Shown here: piece by piece, positions 1-10,468 of the stretch
Position numbering within the stretch: position 1 is the first letter of the stretch
How the letters are laid out: the number at the start of each line of letters is the position of its first letter
DNA from: Aestuariimicrobium kwangyangense DSM 21549
GTDB lineage: Bacteria; Actinomycetota; Actinomycetes; Propionibacteriales; Propionibacteriaceae
NCBI RefSeq assembly: GCF_000421525.1
Contig: NZ_ATXE01000002.1
Coordinates: 620,001 to 684,000, forward strand
DNA: 64,000 bases
Direction of reading: 5' to 3'
Notes under the pieces: generated by a model
The model's input: the letters and a program-made list of their open reading frames with translations, nothing else
What the model was told of the DNA's origin: nothing
Database searches by the model: none
Translations under genes and position numbers: made by a program

Positions 1-1
1 G

Positions 2-2009
<2,008 letters not shown>

Positions 2010-2146
2010 CAGCCCAGCCTAGTGAGCGACGGCCGGGGCGCGGGCAGGTTCTGCAGGCATGGCGCAGGGTGGACATGGACGATTCGCCGACTGACGGCTG
2101 GTCGGTGCACCCCTCGGACCCCCGAAGGGGGTCTCGCGGGTCGTAC

Positions 2147-2371
2147 TCAGTTCTGGATGGGCCTCGTGCGGTCGGTGAAGAGGGTGCCGCCCTCGGCCAC
2201 GTCTGTCTCGGCTGCGTCGAGGACGAATCCGAGGCTGACGCTCAGTTCGCGGATCGCGAGACCGAGGCGGCCGATGTCGCTGCCCTGGCCGTTGCGCTGC
2301 GCGATGTCGTCCATGCTCTCCTGCAGCAGGTCGAGTCGATCGCGCATGTCCTTGATGTGATTGGTCTCCAC
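2147..2371 (-). CDS. Small hypothetical protein (74 aa)
   Basis: Not recognised. A GTG start at 2371 is preceded by a good ribosome site, GAAGGAG, with 5-base spacing, which supports a real gene. The product is acidic and probably helical (METNHIKDMRDRLDLLQESM at the start), with no membrane segment and no cysteine. It lies upstream of the alpha-galactosidase on the same strand, 137 bases away, so co-transcription is possible but unproven. It might be a small coiled-coil or adaptor protein; no function is assigned. Confidence 0.55.
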   Translation of the reverse strand: METNHIKDMRDRLDLLQESMDDIAQRNGQGSDIGRLGLAIRELSVSLGFVLDAAETDVAEGGTLFTDRTRPIQN

Positions 2372-2750
2372 GGTGACTCCTTCGTCGGTGGGGCGCGGCG
2401 GTCGTCGGTCCCATGTTCAATCTAGGTGCTGCCGACGGGCCCGGCGTGGACTTGGGCCAACCCTTCAGACAGGACACGAAGACGGGCAGGAGTGCGTCGG
2501 ATGGCCCTTCGACGGGTCGTGAGCGGCCCGTCGGGTTTTTCCCATCCGGAGCTGAAGCCGTGGTGGAGAGTTCACCGAATAGTGGTGGGCGGGGTTCACG
2601 TCCCTCGTACGCCGTGCAACGATTCATCTGCGGGTCGCTCTTCACCCCGCATCGCCCGATCCCCCCGATTGGTGGACTGGTCTCTTCCCCCCGATGTACC
2701 GAGACCTTCCCCTGGGGCGAGCCACGAAGAGTGTCCCGCCATCATGACGA
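2372..2750. other. Intergenic stretch with no recognisable gene
   Basis: About 380 bases between the small GTG-start gene and the tRNA-Val terminator. Open frames on both strands lack convincing starts, ribosome sites or recognisable products. No repeat, RNA gene or clear promoter motif stands out. It presumably carries the promoter of the minus-strand 74-residue gene at its left edge. Confidence 0.5.
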
Positions 2751-2751
2751 A

Positions 2752-2780
2752 GCGCCCCACCCCTGAGCGGGGTGGGGCGC
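2752..2780. terminator. Intrinsic terminator (12-bp perfect stem)
   Basis: Two perfect 12-base arms (2752-2763 and 2769-2780, GCGCCCCACCCC and its complement) enclose a 5-base loop. On the plus strand TTTT follows directly; on the minus strand it lies 45 bases past the tRNA-Val 3' end and is followed by TTCGT. It most likely ends the tRNA transcript and may work in both directions. Confidence 0.85.
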
Positions 2781-2824
2781 TTTTCGTCGTTCTCGGGAGG
2801 TTCGAGTGCCTCGGAGAGAGGGGG

Positions 2825-2898
2825 TGGGCGCAGAGGGACTTGAACCCCCGACATCCTGCTTGTAAGGCAGGCGCTCTGACCACCTGAGCTATGCGCCC
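2825..2898 (-). tRNA. tRNA-Val (anticodon TAC)
   Basis: A 74-base cloverleaf on the minus strand. The acceptor arm GGGCGCA pairs with TGCGCCC, the D-arm starts TAGCTCAG, the anticodon loop is CTTACAA, the T-loop is TTCAAGT, and the discriminator base is A. CCA is not encoded. A strong terminator follows at 2752-2780. Confidence 0.95.
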
Positions 2899-2976
2899 GA
2901 GGCACCCGACGGCGCGCTCGACACCCCATTCTGTCAGGTCGGGGACACGAAGTGTCGCTGCCCTAGACTGCGGGTC

Positions 2977-3666
2977 ATGACGAGCACGAGTCCGCCGGCC
3001 GACGCCGGGGTACACGTGGCACGGTGGACGCTCGTCCGACGGTGGGCGCCCACTCTCGCTGTCTGGCTGGTGGCACTCGTCGTGCTGGCAGTGGCCGGGG
3101 TGGGGATCCGGGCCAACACCTCGGTCGGTGAGATGGGGAGCACGGCCGAGCTGCCCCTACTCCCCAGCGACACCCGCCTGCCCAAGCTCGCCAGGCCCAC
3201 CTCGCCCACCGAATCGGTGCTCGTGTGGAATCGGTACTCCACGTCGAAGTCCTACGTCACCGAGGTCACCCCGATCTCGGTGGTCGAGGGAAAGATGTCT
3301 GACTTCCGCCTGGCCGATCCCACCGAGGTCGGCGGTATGCGGGTGTTCTACATCACCTACCGCCTCACCTATCTGCGCGGGACGGCCATCCCTGGGTATC
3401 CCGACATCAGGTTGCAGGTGATGCCCGGCAAACAGAAGGCCGTACTCCCACCCAACGGGCTGAAGGACTGGAACCAGTCACCGTGCCAGGTGCCCCAGTT
3501 GCGCCGCGGCTTCGCGTTCGGCGAGGGGACGACCCTCACCATGTGCTCCATCTCGTTCGTGCCACCGGGTGAGCCGACCCGCATGATGCAGATCGAACCC
3601 AGGATGAAGGCCGGTCAGGCGCTCAGCCAACCCAACGACGTCCGCTGGCCGCTGCGGGTCTCATGA
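2977..3666 (+). CDS. Membrane-anchored hypothetical protein of a glycan cluster
   Basis: 229 residues, not recognised. After a short cytoplasmic N-terminus there is one strong transmembrane helix (about residues 25-45, rich in V, L and A). The rest should lie outside the membrane. Two cysteines (in SPCQVPQ and TMCSISF) could form a disulphide. The stop overlaps the start of the flippase gene by four bases (ATGA), so the two are translationally coupled. That coupling suggests a role in assembly or export of the same surface polymer, for example as an accessory or length-control protein; this is inference. Confidence 0.75.
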   Translation: MTSTSPPADAGVHVARWTLVRRWAPTLAVWLVALVVLAVAGVGIRANTSVGEMGSTAELPLLPSDTRLPKLARPTSPTESVLVWNRYSTSKSYVTEVTPISVVEGKMSDFRLADPTEVGGMRVFYITYRLTYLRGTAIPGYPDIRLQVMPGKQKAVLPPNGLKDWNQSPCQVPQLRRGFAFGEGTTLTMCSISFVPPGEPTRMMQIEPRMKAGQALSQPNDVRWPLRVS

Positions 3667-4919
3667 CCGACATCGCACCGGCCCCGCGCTTGCACCCCAC
3701 GCGCGGGCAGGGTCTGGCGCTCGCGTCAGCGTCGGGTCTGGGGGCCCTCAGCAACTTCGTCATCATGTTCCTGATGACCCGCACCCTGCCCGATGCCGAG
3801 CAGCAGTCCGAGGCACTCGCGTTCTGGTCGGTGCTCACAGGCCTGTTCGGGGTGCTGGTCGGCGTCCAGAACGAATCCACCCGCGCCACCGCCGCCGTCC
3901 GACACGGGCGCCCGGAACGAGGTCGCCTGTTGTCGCCGGTCCTGGGTGTGGGGCTGGCCGCTGCGGTCCTCGTCTCAGTCGCAGCCGCCGTGGGCATTCA
4001 CTGGGTGCTTCCCAGCCACCCCCTGTGGGCCACGACGCTGTTGGTGGCAACCGCCCTCTGCTACGCCGTCTACGCCCTGGTGCTCGGCGCCATGGCCGGC
4101 ACGGGCCGATGGGCCGGGTTGGCCGGAACCCTCACGGCAGAGGTCGCCGTCCGGGTGATCGCGGTCGCTGGCGTGGCCCTCACGGTCCGGAGCCTGTTCG
4201 GCTACCAGACGGCCATGACCTCCGCCGTCGTGGTCATGACAGCCGCGCTGTGTGCCATCCCTGCAACGCGGGCCCTGCTCACCAGCCGCAGCGACCGGGA
4301 AGCGCGGGTGAGCCTGCGCCAACTCGGAATGGCGATCCTGTCGGCGGCGTCGAGTGCGGTGATGATCACCGGTTACCCGGCCCTGATGAAGGCGAGTCTG
4401 CGCGGCGAACCCCAGTTGGCGGCCTGGATGCTGGCTGTCAGCATCACGCGCGCTCCGGTGATGATGCCGATCATCACCTTCCAACAGGTTGCCGTGGCCC
4501 GGTTCGTGGCCCACCGACGGGGAACACTGCGGGCGATGGTGGTTCCGGTGGCCCTCGTGCTCGCGGTGGGTACTGTCGCGGCCGTCGGCGCAGGACTGCT
4601 CGGTCCGTGGTTCCTGAGGCTGTTCGATCCCTCATTCCACATCGGCGGGTGGGCCTTGGCGCTGCTGACCCTGGCCAGCACCGCGATGGCGGCGCTGGTG
4701 CTGGTCGGCACGGCCGCCCTCGCGCTCGACGGTCACCGGGTCTACGGCATCGGCTGGGCGCTGGCCGCGGTCACCTCGATCACCGTGTTGTTCACGGTGC
4801 ACCTGCCCGTCTTGCCGAGGCTGCTCGCGAGTCTGGTCGCCGGCCCCGTGGTGGGCGCCGTCATCCTGCTGGGTTGGCTGCTCGTTCAGTCCCGCCGGAC
4901 GAGCCCCAACACCGAGTAG
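3663..4919 (+). CDS. Polysaccharide flippase (Wzx/MOP superfamily)
   Basis: 418 residues made almost entirely of hydrophobic helices, about 12 to 14. It starts with a short basic tail and a first helix around residues 20-40 (GLALASASGLGALSNFVIMF). Topology and length match lipid-linked oligosaccharide flippases (polysaccharide biosynthesis family), which move undecaprenyl-linked glycans across the membrane. It overlaps the preceding membrane protein by four bases and runs convergently into a GT2 gene with a 34-base overlap. Glycosyltransferases nearby support the assignment. A MATE-type exporter is the main alternative. Confidence 0.75.
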   Translation: MTDIAPAPRLHPTRGQGLALASASGLGALSNFVIMFLMTRTLPDAEQQSEALAFWSVLTGLFGVLVGVQNESTRATAAVRHGRPERGRLLSPVLGVGLAAAVLVSVAAAVGIHWVLPSHPLWATTLLVATALCYAVYALVLGAMAGTGRWAGLAGTLTAEVAVRVIAVAGVALTVRSLFGYQTAMTSAVVVMTAALCAIPATRALLTSRSDREARVSLRQLGMAILSAASSAVMITGYPALMKASLRGEPQLAAWMLAVSITRAPVMMPIITFQQVAVARFVAHRRGTLRAMVVPVALVLAVGTVAAVGAGLLGPWFLRLFDPSFHIGGWALALLTLASTAMAALVLVGTAALALDGHRVYGIGWALAAVTSITVLFTVHLPVLPRLLASLVAGPVVGAVILLGWLLVQSRRTSPNTE

Positions 4920-5749
4920 ACGGCCTGGCGGGCCACGGCCATGGCGCTCACGGTGGCGTCGCCCTGCACGAGGTCGCGCCGTCCCAGCAAGTGGGGCACC
5001 TCGGCCAACTCGTGGTGGAAGGCCTTGGCCTGGGCTGCCTGGTGTCCCGCCAGCGCGACCGACCACTGGCCCGAGCTGACGCGGAACGATCCCAGCACCT
5101 CGCCCAGCGCGACCACCGTGCTCAGACCGACATCGTGACCGGCGAGCACGACCCGGGTGTAGGTGGCCTGGTCGATCAGGTACGCCTTGCTGTCGTCCCA
5201 CCAGCCGGAACCGGCGAGGAGGTCACGCCGGAGCATCACCGAGCCGGGTTCACCGAAGACATTGCGCCCCGCTCGCACCGAGGCGGCGATCACCTCGCGT
5301 CCGTCGTGGGCCCCCCACCACCGGCGAGGCATCCCGTGGGAGCGTTTGAGCGTTCGTCCGCCCGCATCGATGATGCGTCGCCGCGAGCACACCAGCGATG
5401 CGCTGAGGTGGTCGCGGAAGGCCGCCACCTGCCGTTCCAGGGCCGTGGGCTCGAGCAGGTCGTCGCCGGGCAGCAGCTTCAGCAGATCTCCGCGCGCCGC
5501 CTGGCTCACCCGGTTCCAGTTGGCCGGAGCACCCCCACCGGCCGGTGTCGGCTCGAGCAGCCGCACCCGCGGTTCGTGCCGGTAGCGTTCCAGCACCTCG
5601 CCCGTGCCGTCGTCGGAGCTGTGGTCTGCCACGACGAGTTCGAAGTCCGTCCAGGTCTGGGCCAGCACCGAGTCGAGGGTCTGCGAGATGAGGCCGGCCT
5701 GCCGGAAGGCGGGCACGACCACCGAGACGGTGGGAGGTGCGGTGGTCAC
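4886..5749 (-). CDS. Family 2 glycosyltransferase
   Basis: 287 residues. The N-terminus is a GT-A fold: VSVVVPAFRQAG, then SVLAQTWTDFELVVADHSSDDGT, with the DxD-like metal site in LLPGDDLLEP. It would transfer a sugar from a nucleotide donor to a lipid-linked acceptor at the inner membrane face. A longer open frame runs upstream, but the first residue of the real domain is the GTG at 5749, whose GTGA overlaps the stop of the epimerase gene. The C-terminal 100 residues carry no membrane helix. Donor and acceptor are unknown. Confidence 0.85.
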   Translation of the reverse strand: MTTAPPTVSVVVPAFRQAGLISQTLDSVLAQTWTDFELVVADHSSDDGTGEVLERYRHEPRVRLLEPTPAGGGAPANWNRVSQAARGDLLKLLPGDDLLEPTALERQVAAFRDHLSASLVCSRRRIIDAGGRTLKRSHGMPRRWWGAHDGREVIAASVRAGRNVFGEPGSVMLRRDLLAGSGWWDDSKAYLIDQATYTRVVLAGHDVGLSTVVALGEVLGSFRVSSGQWSVALAGHQAAQAKAFHHELAEVPHLLGRRDLVQGDATVSAMAVARQAVYSVLGLVRRD

Positions 5750-6708
5750 GGATGGGCCTCCAGTCGGGCACGTTGCAGGTCGAGGTAGGTGCGGTGGACT
5801 CCCACCAACAGTGAGGTGGAGGCCAGTTCGTCGAGTTCGGGCCAGACCCGTGAGGTGAGCGACAGGTCCCGGACCTGCCCGGTGCGAAGCGGTGAGGATC
5901 CCTGCACCACCAGGGGTCGCTGGCTGCTGATCCGCCTGACGACGTGCAGCAGGTTGAACACGGTCACCCGGTTGCCGCTGGCGATCACCTTGATGGTGAC
6001 GGTACCCGGATCGGTGAGGGCCGCCAGGTCGAGGCTGCCCATCACCATGGCGGCGGCGTCGTCCACGAACAGGTAGTCGCGCACCGTGTCGAGGTCGACG
6101 TACACCTTGACCGGGGAACCCTGCAGAGCACCCCACAGCAGCGTGCTGATCAACCCCTGACCCTTGCCCAGGTTCTGACCGGGACCGTACAGGTTGGCGA
6201 TCCTGCCGAGGACGACCCGGGCGCCGCTCGCGCCGGCGAACTCGCTGAACTGCTGCTCGAGTCGCAGTTTGGCGAACCCGTACGGCACCAACGCCGAGGT
6301 CGCGCTGAACTCGTCATGGGGGGCCGGCGAACTGCCGGCGTAGACACCCCCCGCGGAACTGGCGACGAAGACGCTCAGACCGGCCAGCAGACCGGGCACG
6401 AGCTCACCCAGCGCCGACACCAACGCCTCGACGACCGCCGCCTCCCGCGCGAACTGGTCCTGCTGGGAGGCCACCACCCCGGCACCCGCGCACCATGCCA
6501 CCCGCAGGGTGTCGCCGGGACTGCTGAGGTACTGACGGTTGAGCCGGGCGACGGTCTCGCTGAAGACGACAGCGGCCGCCTCGGGGTCGTCCCAGGGAAC
6601 AGGCACGACCAGGACCGACTCCCTGTCCGTCCTCCGGGACGCCGAGGCGCGGACGACCGCTGAGCCCAGCAGCCCTCCGGCCCCCAGTACCCACAGGGTG
6701 TCGGTCAT
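5746..6708 (-). CDS. NAD-dependent epimerase/dehydratase (extended SDR)
   Basis: 320 residues with a Rossmann start (TLWVLGAGGLLGSAV, Gly-rich loop), a Ser-rich strand VFVASSAGGVYAG and the catalytic YxxxK as YGFAK, followed by RIANLYGPGQ and RDYLFVDDAA. These are hallmarks of nucleotide-sugar epimerases and reductases. It probably makes or modifies the sugar used by the flanking glycosyltransferases. It overlaps both neighbours by four bases (ATGA upstream, GTGA downstream), giving a tight three-gene unit. Exact substrate is unknown. Confidence 0.85.
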   Translation of the reverse strand: MTDTLWVLGAGGLLGSAVVRASASRRTDRESVLVVPVPWDDPEAAAVVFSETVARLNRQYLSSPGDTLRVAWCAGAGVVASQQDQFAREAAVVEALVSALGELVPGLLAGLSVFVASSAGGVYAGSSPAPHDEFSATSALVPYGFAKLRLEQQFSEFAGASGARVVLGRIANLYGPGQNLGKGQGLISTLLWGALQGSPVKVYVDLDTVRDYLFVDDAAAMVMGSLDLAALTDPGTVTIKVIASGNRVTVFNLLHVVRRISSQRPLVVQGSSPLRTGQVRDLSLTSRVWPELDELASTSLLVGVHRTYLDLQRARLEAHP

Positions 6709-7718
6709 GCGTCCTGCGGGTCAGGGGTGACGTCGCGGCGCCCCAGTGGACCGTGCTCGGGGTCGCCGACGATGAGGTAGAGCGGCTTGCCCATGGCCTG
6801 GTTCACGGTCACACCGAGGTACTCGGCGACCACCCCCAGGGAGAACAGGATCAGCCCGGAACCGATCAGGATGACGCACATCAGCGAGGCCCACCCCACG
6901 ATGGCGGCGGGATCCATGATCTGACGGACGACGACCACGACCGTCAGCACCAGTCCCAACAAGCCGATGATGGCGCCCAGGAAGGCGACCAGTCGCAGCG
7001 CACGGGTGCCACTGGTGACCACCATGCGCCAGAAGTGGGAACTGAGCGACCGCACCGTGTACGAGGACTCGCGACCCTCCGAACGCATCGGCACCGGGCA
7101 CGAGGTGACCTTGCGACTGATCCAGCTGAGGGCCACGTCGAGGTAGACCCCTGGTCCGGCGAAGGCTGACAACGCTCGACCCGTCTCGCCCAGGATGAGC
7201 CGGAAGCTGTTGAACTGGGTGGCCGAACGTGACCCCATGGCTCGCGCCAGGATCCGCTTGGCCAGGCGGGAGGCGAGATTGCGGAAGGCACCGTGCGGGG
7301 GCTCGTTGCTGGGTTGGGCGTAGACCACGGTCGCCTGCTCCGCCAGCGCCGTGTCGAGCATGCGCCCGATCTGGGCGGGATCGTGCTGGCCGTCCTCGTC
7401 CATGGTCACGATCCAGTCACCGCCGGCCGAGGCCAGACCCGCCATGGTGGCGGGGTGCTGCCCGAAGTTCCGGCTCAACCAGACCGGGCGAACCAAGGGG
7501 GAACGCTCCTGCAGCGAGCGGATCGTCTCGTCGGAGGCATCAGGTCCGTTGTCCCACACCGGCATGATCTCGGTGATCGCGAAGCTGTGCCCTGCCGGGG
7601 TGAGCTGGGGGCCGGCCAGTGCCAGCAACTCCTCGACCACCGGCGTGAGGCTCTTCTCACCCCGGTAGACGGGGATCACCACGGAAAGGGTGTGCACACG
7701 CGGTTGGAGTCCCTGCAT
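6705..7718 (-). CDS. DPM1/ArnC-like GT2 glycosyltransferase with membrane tail
   Basis: 337 residues. A GT-A domain (LSVVIPVYRGEKSL, metal site TMDEDGQHD, LSRNFGQH) is followed by two hydrophobic helices at about 245-270 and 280-310. This is the layout of polyprenyl-phosphate sugar synthases such as ArnC/GtrB and of WecE-cluster GT2 enzymes. It would make a polyprenyl-phosphate sugar that a GT-C enzyme can use outside the membrane; such an enzyme is encoded divergently at 7786. It is the first gene of the minus-strand trio. Confidence 0.85.
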   Translation of the reverse strand: MQGLQPRVHTLSVVIPVYRGEKSLTPVVEELLALAGPQLTPAGHSFAITEIMPVWDNGPDASDETIRSLQERSPLVRPVWLSRNFGQHPATMAGLASAGGDWIVTMDEDGQHDPAQIGRMLDTALAEQATVVYAQPSNEPPHGAFRNLASRLAKRILARAMGSRSATQFNSFRLILGETGRALSAFAGPGVYLDVALSWISRKVTSCPVPMRSEGRESSYTVRSLSSHFWRMVVTSGTRALRLVAFLGAIIGLLGLVLTVVVVVRQIMDPAAIVGWASLMCVILIGSGLILFSLGVVAEYLGVTVNQAMGKPLYLIVGDPEHGPLGRRDVTPDPQDA

Positions 7719-7785
7719 GGGCTCACCCTATCCGCGTCAGCGGTGGCGCTGCGGGACGGCCGTGCCGCCGTGACAGGATGCTCCC

Positions 7786-9009
7786 GTGGAGCAGACCGAT
7801 CCGAGACCCGACTGGGTGACACGAACAGCCACCTGGGTGGGGACGATCGGGGTCGTGGGTTTCCTCGTGCTGTTCCGCTGGAACCTGACCCCCTACGCCG
7901 CCTATGACGCCCAGCACTTCGTCATCGGCTGGTACAACCACCTCGAGCGCACCGGCTGGCCCGGTCTGCGCACCAGGTTCGCCGACTACAACGTGCCCTA
8001 CCTCTACCTGCTGTACGCCTCGACCCTGGTCTTCGAGAACGGGTTGGTCGCCATCAAGGTGATCTCGAACCTGGCTGACCTGGTCCTGGCGTGGGGGGTC
8101 GTCCGGGTGGTCTGGCCCTTCCGTGGACGGAACGTGGCCCTGGGCGCGGGGCTGCTGGTGCTGCTGGTGCCCGGGATCTGGATCAACTCGGCGGTGTGGG
8201 GCCAGACCGACCAGATCTACACCGCCCTCGCCATCCACACGCTGGCCGATCTGCTGCGTGGCAAGCAGAACCGCGCCTGGTTCGTCTTCGGGCTGGCGTT
8301 CGCGTTCAAGCTGCAGGCCGTGTTCCTGCTGCCCTTCCTGGTGGTGGTCTGGCTGCGCGACCCGCGTCGGTCGTGGGCTGCACCGCCGTTGGCGGTGGTC
8401 GCATGGTTCCTGACCGCGGTACCCGCACTGGCCATCGGGCTTCCCTGGCGCTCGCTGCTGCTGACCTACTCGGAACAGACGTCGGCGTCGAAGGCGACGG
8501 TGGCTCCGAACCTGTGGCGCCTGTTCGCCGACGACCCCGACCTGATCTCGTCGATGACGGCGTTCGCTGCCGTGCTGACCGGTGCCCTGATGGTGTGGGC
8601 CCTGCGTCGCCACGTCTGGTTCATCGATCGCAGCCGCTGGGTCGTGCTGGCGGCCGCCTTCGCGATGCTGCTGCCCTACACACTGCCGGGCATGCGCAAC
8701 CGTTACTTCTTCCTCGCCGAGGTGCTCGTGCTGATGGCCGCCGTACTCCGTCCACGGCTGTGGTGGGTGGCGGTGGCGACCTCCACGGTCTCTGCCCTCA
8801 GTTACAGCAAGGCGCTGTTCAACCTCACCTTCCCCGGCGGCGACGTGCTGTCGGGAGTGCCCTACGGGGTGCTGGTGGTGGTGTTGGTGCGCCACGCCAT
8901 GGCCGAGGGCCCGGACGACCTCGGGTGGACCGGTTCGCTCAGGCCAGCGCCTGCCGCACCAGTCTGGCCACTTCGCCGCCCTCGGCACGCCCCGCCGCCC
9001 GCTCGTTGA
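7786..9009 (+). CDS. Multi-TM GT-C-type glycosyltransferase
   Basis: 407 residues with about 10 hydrophobic helices. The first external loop carries an acidic pattern (YAAYDAQHFVIGWY) typical of GT-C enzymes, which take sugars from polyprenyl-phosphate donors. GTG start at 7786 with AGGA eight bases upstream. It is divergent from the ArnC-like gene that could make its donor. The C-terminal 23 residues (Pro/Arg/Ala-rich) lie in a 71-base tail-to-tail overlap with yqeY and look like a read-through extension. A mannosyltransferase role is possible but not shown. Confidence 0.75.
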   Translation: MEQTDPRPDWVTRTATWVGTIGVVGFLVLFRWNLTPYAAYDAQHFVIGWYNHLERTGWPGLRTRFADYNVPYLYLLYASTLVFENGLVAIKVISNLADLVLAWGVVRVVWPFRGRNVALGAGLLVLLVPGIWINSAVWGQTDQIYTALAIHTLADLLRGKQNRAWFVFGLAFAFKLQAVFLLPFLVVVWLRDPRRSWAAPPLAVVAWFLTAVPALAIGLPWRSLLLTYSEQTSASKATVAPNLWRLFADDPDLISSMTAFAAVLTGALMVWALRRHVWFIDRSRWVVLAAAFAMLLPYTLPGMRNRYFFLAEVLVLMAAVLRPRLWWVAVATSTVSALSYSKALFNLTFPGGDVLSGVPYGVLVVVLVRHAMAEGPDDLGWTGSLRPAPAAPVWPLRRPRHAPPPAR

Positions 9010-9405
9010 CGGCGCGGACGATCTGACCCATCTGCTTCATCGTCGGCTTCTGACCCAGACCGGCCTCCGCCGAGGCCACTTCCTCGGCCACCATGGTTGC
9101 CAGTTCGTCCGAGGTCAGGTCAGCAGGCAGGTAGCGCTGCAGCACACCCACCTCGGCCAGTTCCTTGTCGGCCAGTTCTGGACGTCCGCCGTCGGTGTAG
9201 GCCTGCGCGGAGTCCTTGCGGGTGCGCACCTCGCGAGTGAGCAGGGCCAGCACCTCGTCGTCGCCCAGTTCACGTGCCTCGTCACCGGCCACCTCGGCGG
9301 TCGTGATCGCGGCGAGCACCATGCGCAACGTGCCCTTGGTGAGGTCGTCGCGGGCCTTCATCGCGGCGACCATGTCGGCCTTGAGGGTCGTCTTCAGCTC
9401 GCTCA

Positions 9406-9406
<1 letters not shown>
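8939..9406 (-). CDS. GatB/YqeY domain protein
   Basis: 155 residues, matching the full length of the YqeY family: SELKTTLKADMVAAMKARDD at the start, the middle REVRTRKDSAQAY and the end PTMKQMGQIVRAVNERAAGR. The fold resembles the tRNA-binding tail of the Glu-tRNA amidotransferase subunit GatB; cellular role is poorly defined. Its ATG shares a base with the TGA of the aldo/keto reductase gene, so the two form an operon. The 3' end overlaps the GT-C gene by 71 bases. Confidence 0.92.
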
Positions 9407-10401
<995 letters not shown>

Positions 10402-10468
10402 GGCTCCGACTCTATCGCCGTAGTATGAGCGACTGGCTCCCATCCACCACTCCCCGAAGGGCCCCGCT

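Noticed and set aside
2019-2645. 208-codon minus-strand frame
   Set aside because: Arg/Pro/Ser-rich, overlaps the small gene with a good ribosome site, and no family is recognised.
2825-2898. tRNA-Val as an attachment site of an integrated element
   Set aside because: No integrase, direct repeat of the tRNA end or change in gene type is seen near any of the three tRNAs.
4025-5788. 587-codon frame on the plus strand
   Set aside because: Runs through the flippase and antisense to the glycosyltransferase; Arg/Gly/His-rich with no domain.
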